From: Bacteroidales bacterium
GTDB lineage: Bacteria; Bacteroidota; Bacteroidia; Bacteroidales; G3-4614
Assembly: GCA_017559955.1 (NCBI GenBank)
Contig: JAFYPQ010000039.1
Location: 1 to 54,416, forward strand
Direction of reading: 5' to 3'
DNA length: 54,416 nucleotides
Shown here: positions 53,147 to 54,416 of the stretch, one piece after another
How positions within the stretch are numbered: position 1 is the stretch's first letter
How the letters are laid out: each line of letters starts with the position of its first letter
Notes under the pieces: generated by a model
What the model saw: only the letters and a program-made list of their open reading frames with translations
Database searches by the model: none
Told to the model about the DNA's origin: nothing
Made by a program: the position numbers and the translations under genes

Positions 53147-53848
53147 ATGTCGGTTGAATATATTGACTATAGAGAGTTTGGTGTTGTAAAGATTAAGTAC
53201 GATACCAGAGCTTGCAGAATTATATTCAGAGTAAAAGATGGAGTGTTGGAGGTAACAGTTCCTGTGTCAACACCCGTTAAAACAATAACAAAATGTATTG
53301 ACGAGAGGCGTTCGGATATTTTACAGCTATTTGCAAAATCTAAATCTAACACTTTGCGGGTAGGAGACTCTCTGCAAACCCGATGTTTTACATTACATTT
53401 CTATTCACATTCGCTATCCAAAATGCTCTTCTCTTTAAAGAACGGAGAGTTTAATATATTTATTCCTCAAGAAGTAGATGTGGAGAGTAATACATTTCAG
53501 AAACTCCTTAAACAGAATATTATAAAAGTAACAAAAAGAGTGGCTGCACCCTATTTGCAATCCCGATTAAAAAAGTTGGCTGCGATGAATGGTTTGACGT
53601 ATAACGATTTTTCTGTTTCAATAGCTCGGCAAAGATTGGGAGTTTGTAGCAGTAAACGAAAAATAACGCTTTCGGCATATCTTATATTTTATCCGGAGCA
53701 TTTGATTGATTATGTAATACTTCACGAGTTGACTCATTTGACTGAAATGAATCATGGACCTCGATTTCACTCTCTTTGTAACAAATATTGTGGAGGTAGA
53801 GAGCGAGAATTAGAACGAGAGTTTAAGCAATTCAGAGTACCTCTTTGA
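53147..53848 (+). CDS. YgjP-like metallopeptidase (M48 superfamily, DUF45)
   Basis: 233-residue zinc-peptidase-like protein. The metal motif HELTHLTEMNHGPRF starts at His193, in the form HExxH plus a downstream His, as in YgjP/WLM-type proteins. Upstream it has RQRLGVCSSKRKITLS, also typical. I start at the ATG at 53147 rather than the TTG 12 bases before. The substrate is unknown. Probably co-transcribed with nadK. Confidence 0.87.
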   Translation: MSVEYIDYREFGVVKIKYDTRACRIIFRVKDGVLEVTVPVSTPVKTITKCIDERRSDILQLFAKSKSNTLRVGDSLQTRCFTLHFYSHSLSKMLFSLKNGEFNIFIPQEVDVESNTFQKLLKQNIIKVTKRVAAPYLQSRLKKLAAMNGLTYNDFSVSIARQRLGVCSSKRKITLSAYLIFYPEHLIDYVILHELTHLTEMNHGPRFHSLCNKYCGGRERELEREFKQFRVPL

Positions 53849-53957
53849 TTAAGTTTTTACCGTATCATATAGTTGCTATTAATTTTTTAGGTAATGAGCA
53901 TAAGTCGGCATGTTATATTGTTGTTGTAGATGCAAATAATATAAAAAAGCATAAAAA

Positions 53958-53965
53958 TATATTTG
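53958..53965 (+). promoter_or_regulatory. promoter box before the interrupted small gene
   Basis: TATATTTG, matching TAnnTTTG, 67 bases before the ATG at 54033. Confidence 0.4.
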
Positions 53966-54032
53966 TATTTTATAAATAATAATTTTACATTTACTGCAAA
54001 ATGTAATTAATCAATAAAAAAAGGAGGTTATT

Positions 54033-54290
54033 ATGAAAAAGTTATACACTTCAAATTTTTATGTAACAACGTCATGTAATGCTATAACAATAAATATTGA
54101 TATAAAAGAAACATCTACTTATCGCATAGAGGTTGTAGATTTAAAAACAAACTTTATACAAATTGTAGTTCCTGAAATAAGAGTGTAAGCAGGTGTGTAT
54201 GAGCATAGCATGAATGTCCCAAGTGGAAATTATGTGGTTGCATATTACTTAAACGGTAATATAAATGCACAAAAAGTAATAGTAAAATAA
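54033..54290 (+). pseudogene. short gene interrupted by an in-frame stop
   Basis: The ATG at 54033 has a rare, strong Shine-Dalgarno (AAAGGAGG). The frame reads MKKLYTSNFYVTTSCNAITI and on to a TAA at 54186-54188 (51 codons). It then continues in the same frame for 33 more sense codons (AGVYEHSMNVPSGNYVVAYY, ending AQKVIVK) to a TAA at 54288. The second part has the GxYVVxYxxNG..xxKVIVK pattern of DUF3244-like or T9SS C-terminal beta domains, so one gene seems split by a nonsense change. It could also be a deliberate short product. There is no signal peptide. Confidence 0.5.
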
Positions 54291-54301
54291 AAAATGTACC
54301 C

Positions 54302-54416
54302 ATGAAATCATACAAATTATTTTTATTGCTAATGTTGTTGTTATTATCGACAAGATTAGTTAAAGCAAACGAAAATCAACCTTGCGGAATAGATTTAGGA
54401 GAATATGCTTTTGGAA
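54302..54416 (+). CDS. exported protein, start only (runs off the window)
   Basis: 38 codons to the window end. MKSYKLFLLLMLLLLSTRL is a signal peptide, with likely cleavage after VKA, and the mature part begins NENQPCGIDLGEYAFG. It is 11 bases after the interrupted gene, so both may belong to one operon. The family cannot be told from this fragment. Confidence 0.6.
   Translation, partial: MKSYKLFLLLMLLLLSTRLVKANENQPCGIDLGEYAFG

Noticed and set aside
1..54416. tRNA, rRNA or insertion-sequence transposase genes
   Set aside because: None was recognised on either strand. The phage-like blocks have no integrase or transposase within the window.

Overview
The window looks like a chromosomal segment of a low-GC member of the Bacteroidales (Bacteroidota). 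The evidence is: promoter motifs of the TAnnTTTG type (one with a perfectly placed TTTG 19 bases upstream), a type IX secretion sorting domain on a subtilisin-like protease, a DcaP-like porin, DUF4836 and DUF4190-like domains, a haem-binding-domain cytochrome c peroxidase, and very AT-rich intergenic DNA. No rRNA, tRNA or CRISPR array was seen. RNase P RNA is present.

Layout. 1-485: the 5' part of gyrA, leaving the window on the minus strand. 680-3164: an island of phage-derived genes, with four tiny plus-strand genes facing a minus-strand MuF-type head protein that carries a C-terminal ADP-ribosyltransferase domain. 3244-11764: plus-strand housekeeping genes (clpC, htpG, an FNT channel, a lipoprotein-type peptide deformylase, a two-gene chromate transporter, folC). 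11839-22521: minus-strand genes (ridA, yihY, rnpB, porin, a membrane protein, a GMP synthase lacking its glutaminase triad, a T9SS protease, a thioesterase, YjbQ, an MBL hydrolase, DUF2752). Two probable structured small RNAs lie in the gaps at 16003-16193 and 17905-18107.

22612-35898 is the most striking region: a phosphothreonine-signalling island. It has seven FHA-domain proteins, two Ser/Thr kinases, a PP2C phosphatase, a vWA-like/FHA protein, two exported proteins of unknown function and an ECF sigma factor with no anti-sigma gene beside it. Nine genes (35898 back to 26100) are packed with gaps of 3 to 69 bases and probably form one operon. Two more genes follow a terminator-like hairpin, and an FHA-CD225 gene and the sigma gene diverge from each other at the far end. 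Five FHA proteins begin with the FHA domain at residue 1, share a W-x-x-Y junction motif and then differ in their membrane or periplasmic part. My inference is that the kinases phosphorylate threonines read by these FHA adaptors, that PP2C resets them, and that the signal concerns the cell envelope. I cannot name the output.

36368-44310: ompA-like gene, trmD, META-domain lipoprotein, aminotransferase plus LolE/FtsX-like permease, tri-haem cytochrome c peroxidase, agmatine deiminase. 44311-48118: a structured non-coding region with a 48-base direct repeat, then a second phage-like block (SGNH-hydrolase tail protein, holin-like protein, DUF5675 protein, candidate unimolecular spanin). 48236-53848: asparaginase, TonB-ExbD-ExbB cluster, pdxJ divergent from nadK across a palindromic double promoter, and a YgjP-like metallopeptidase. 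53849-54416: an apparently interrupted short gene and the start of an exported protein cut by the window edge.
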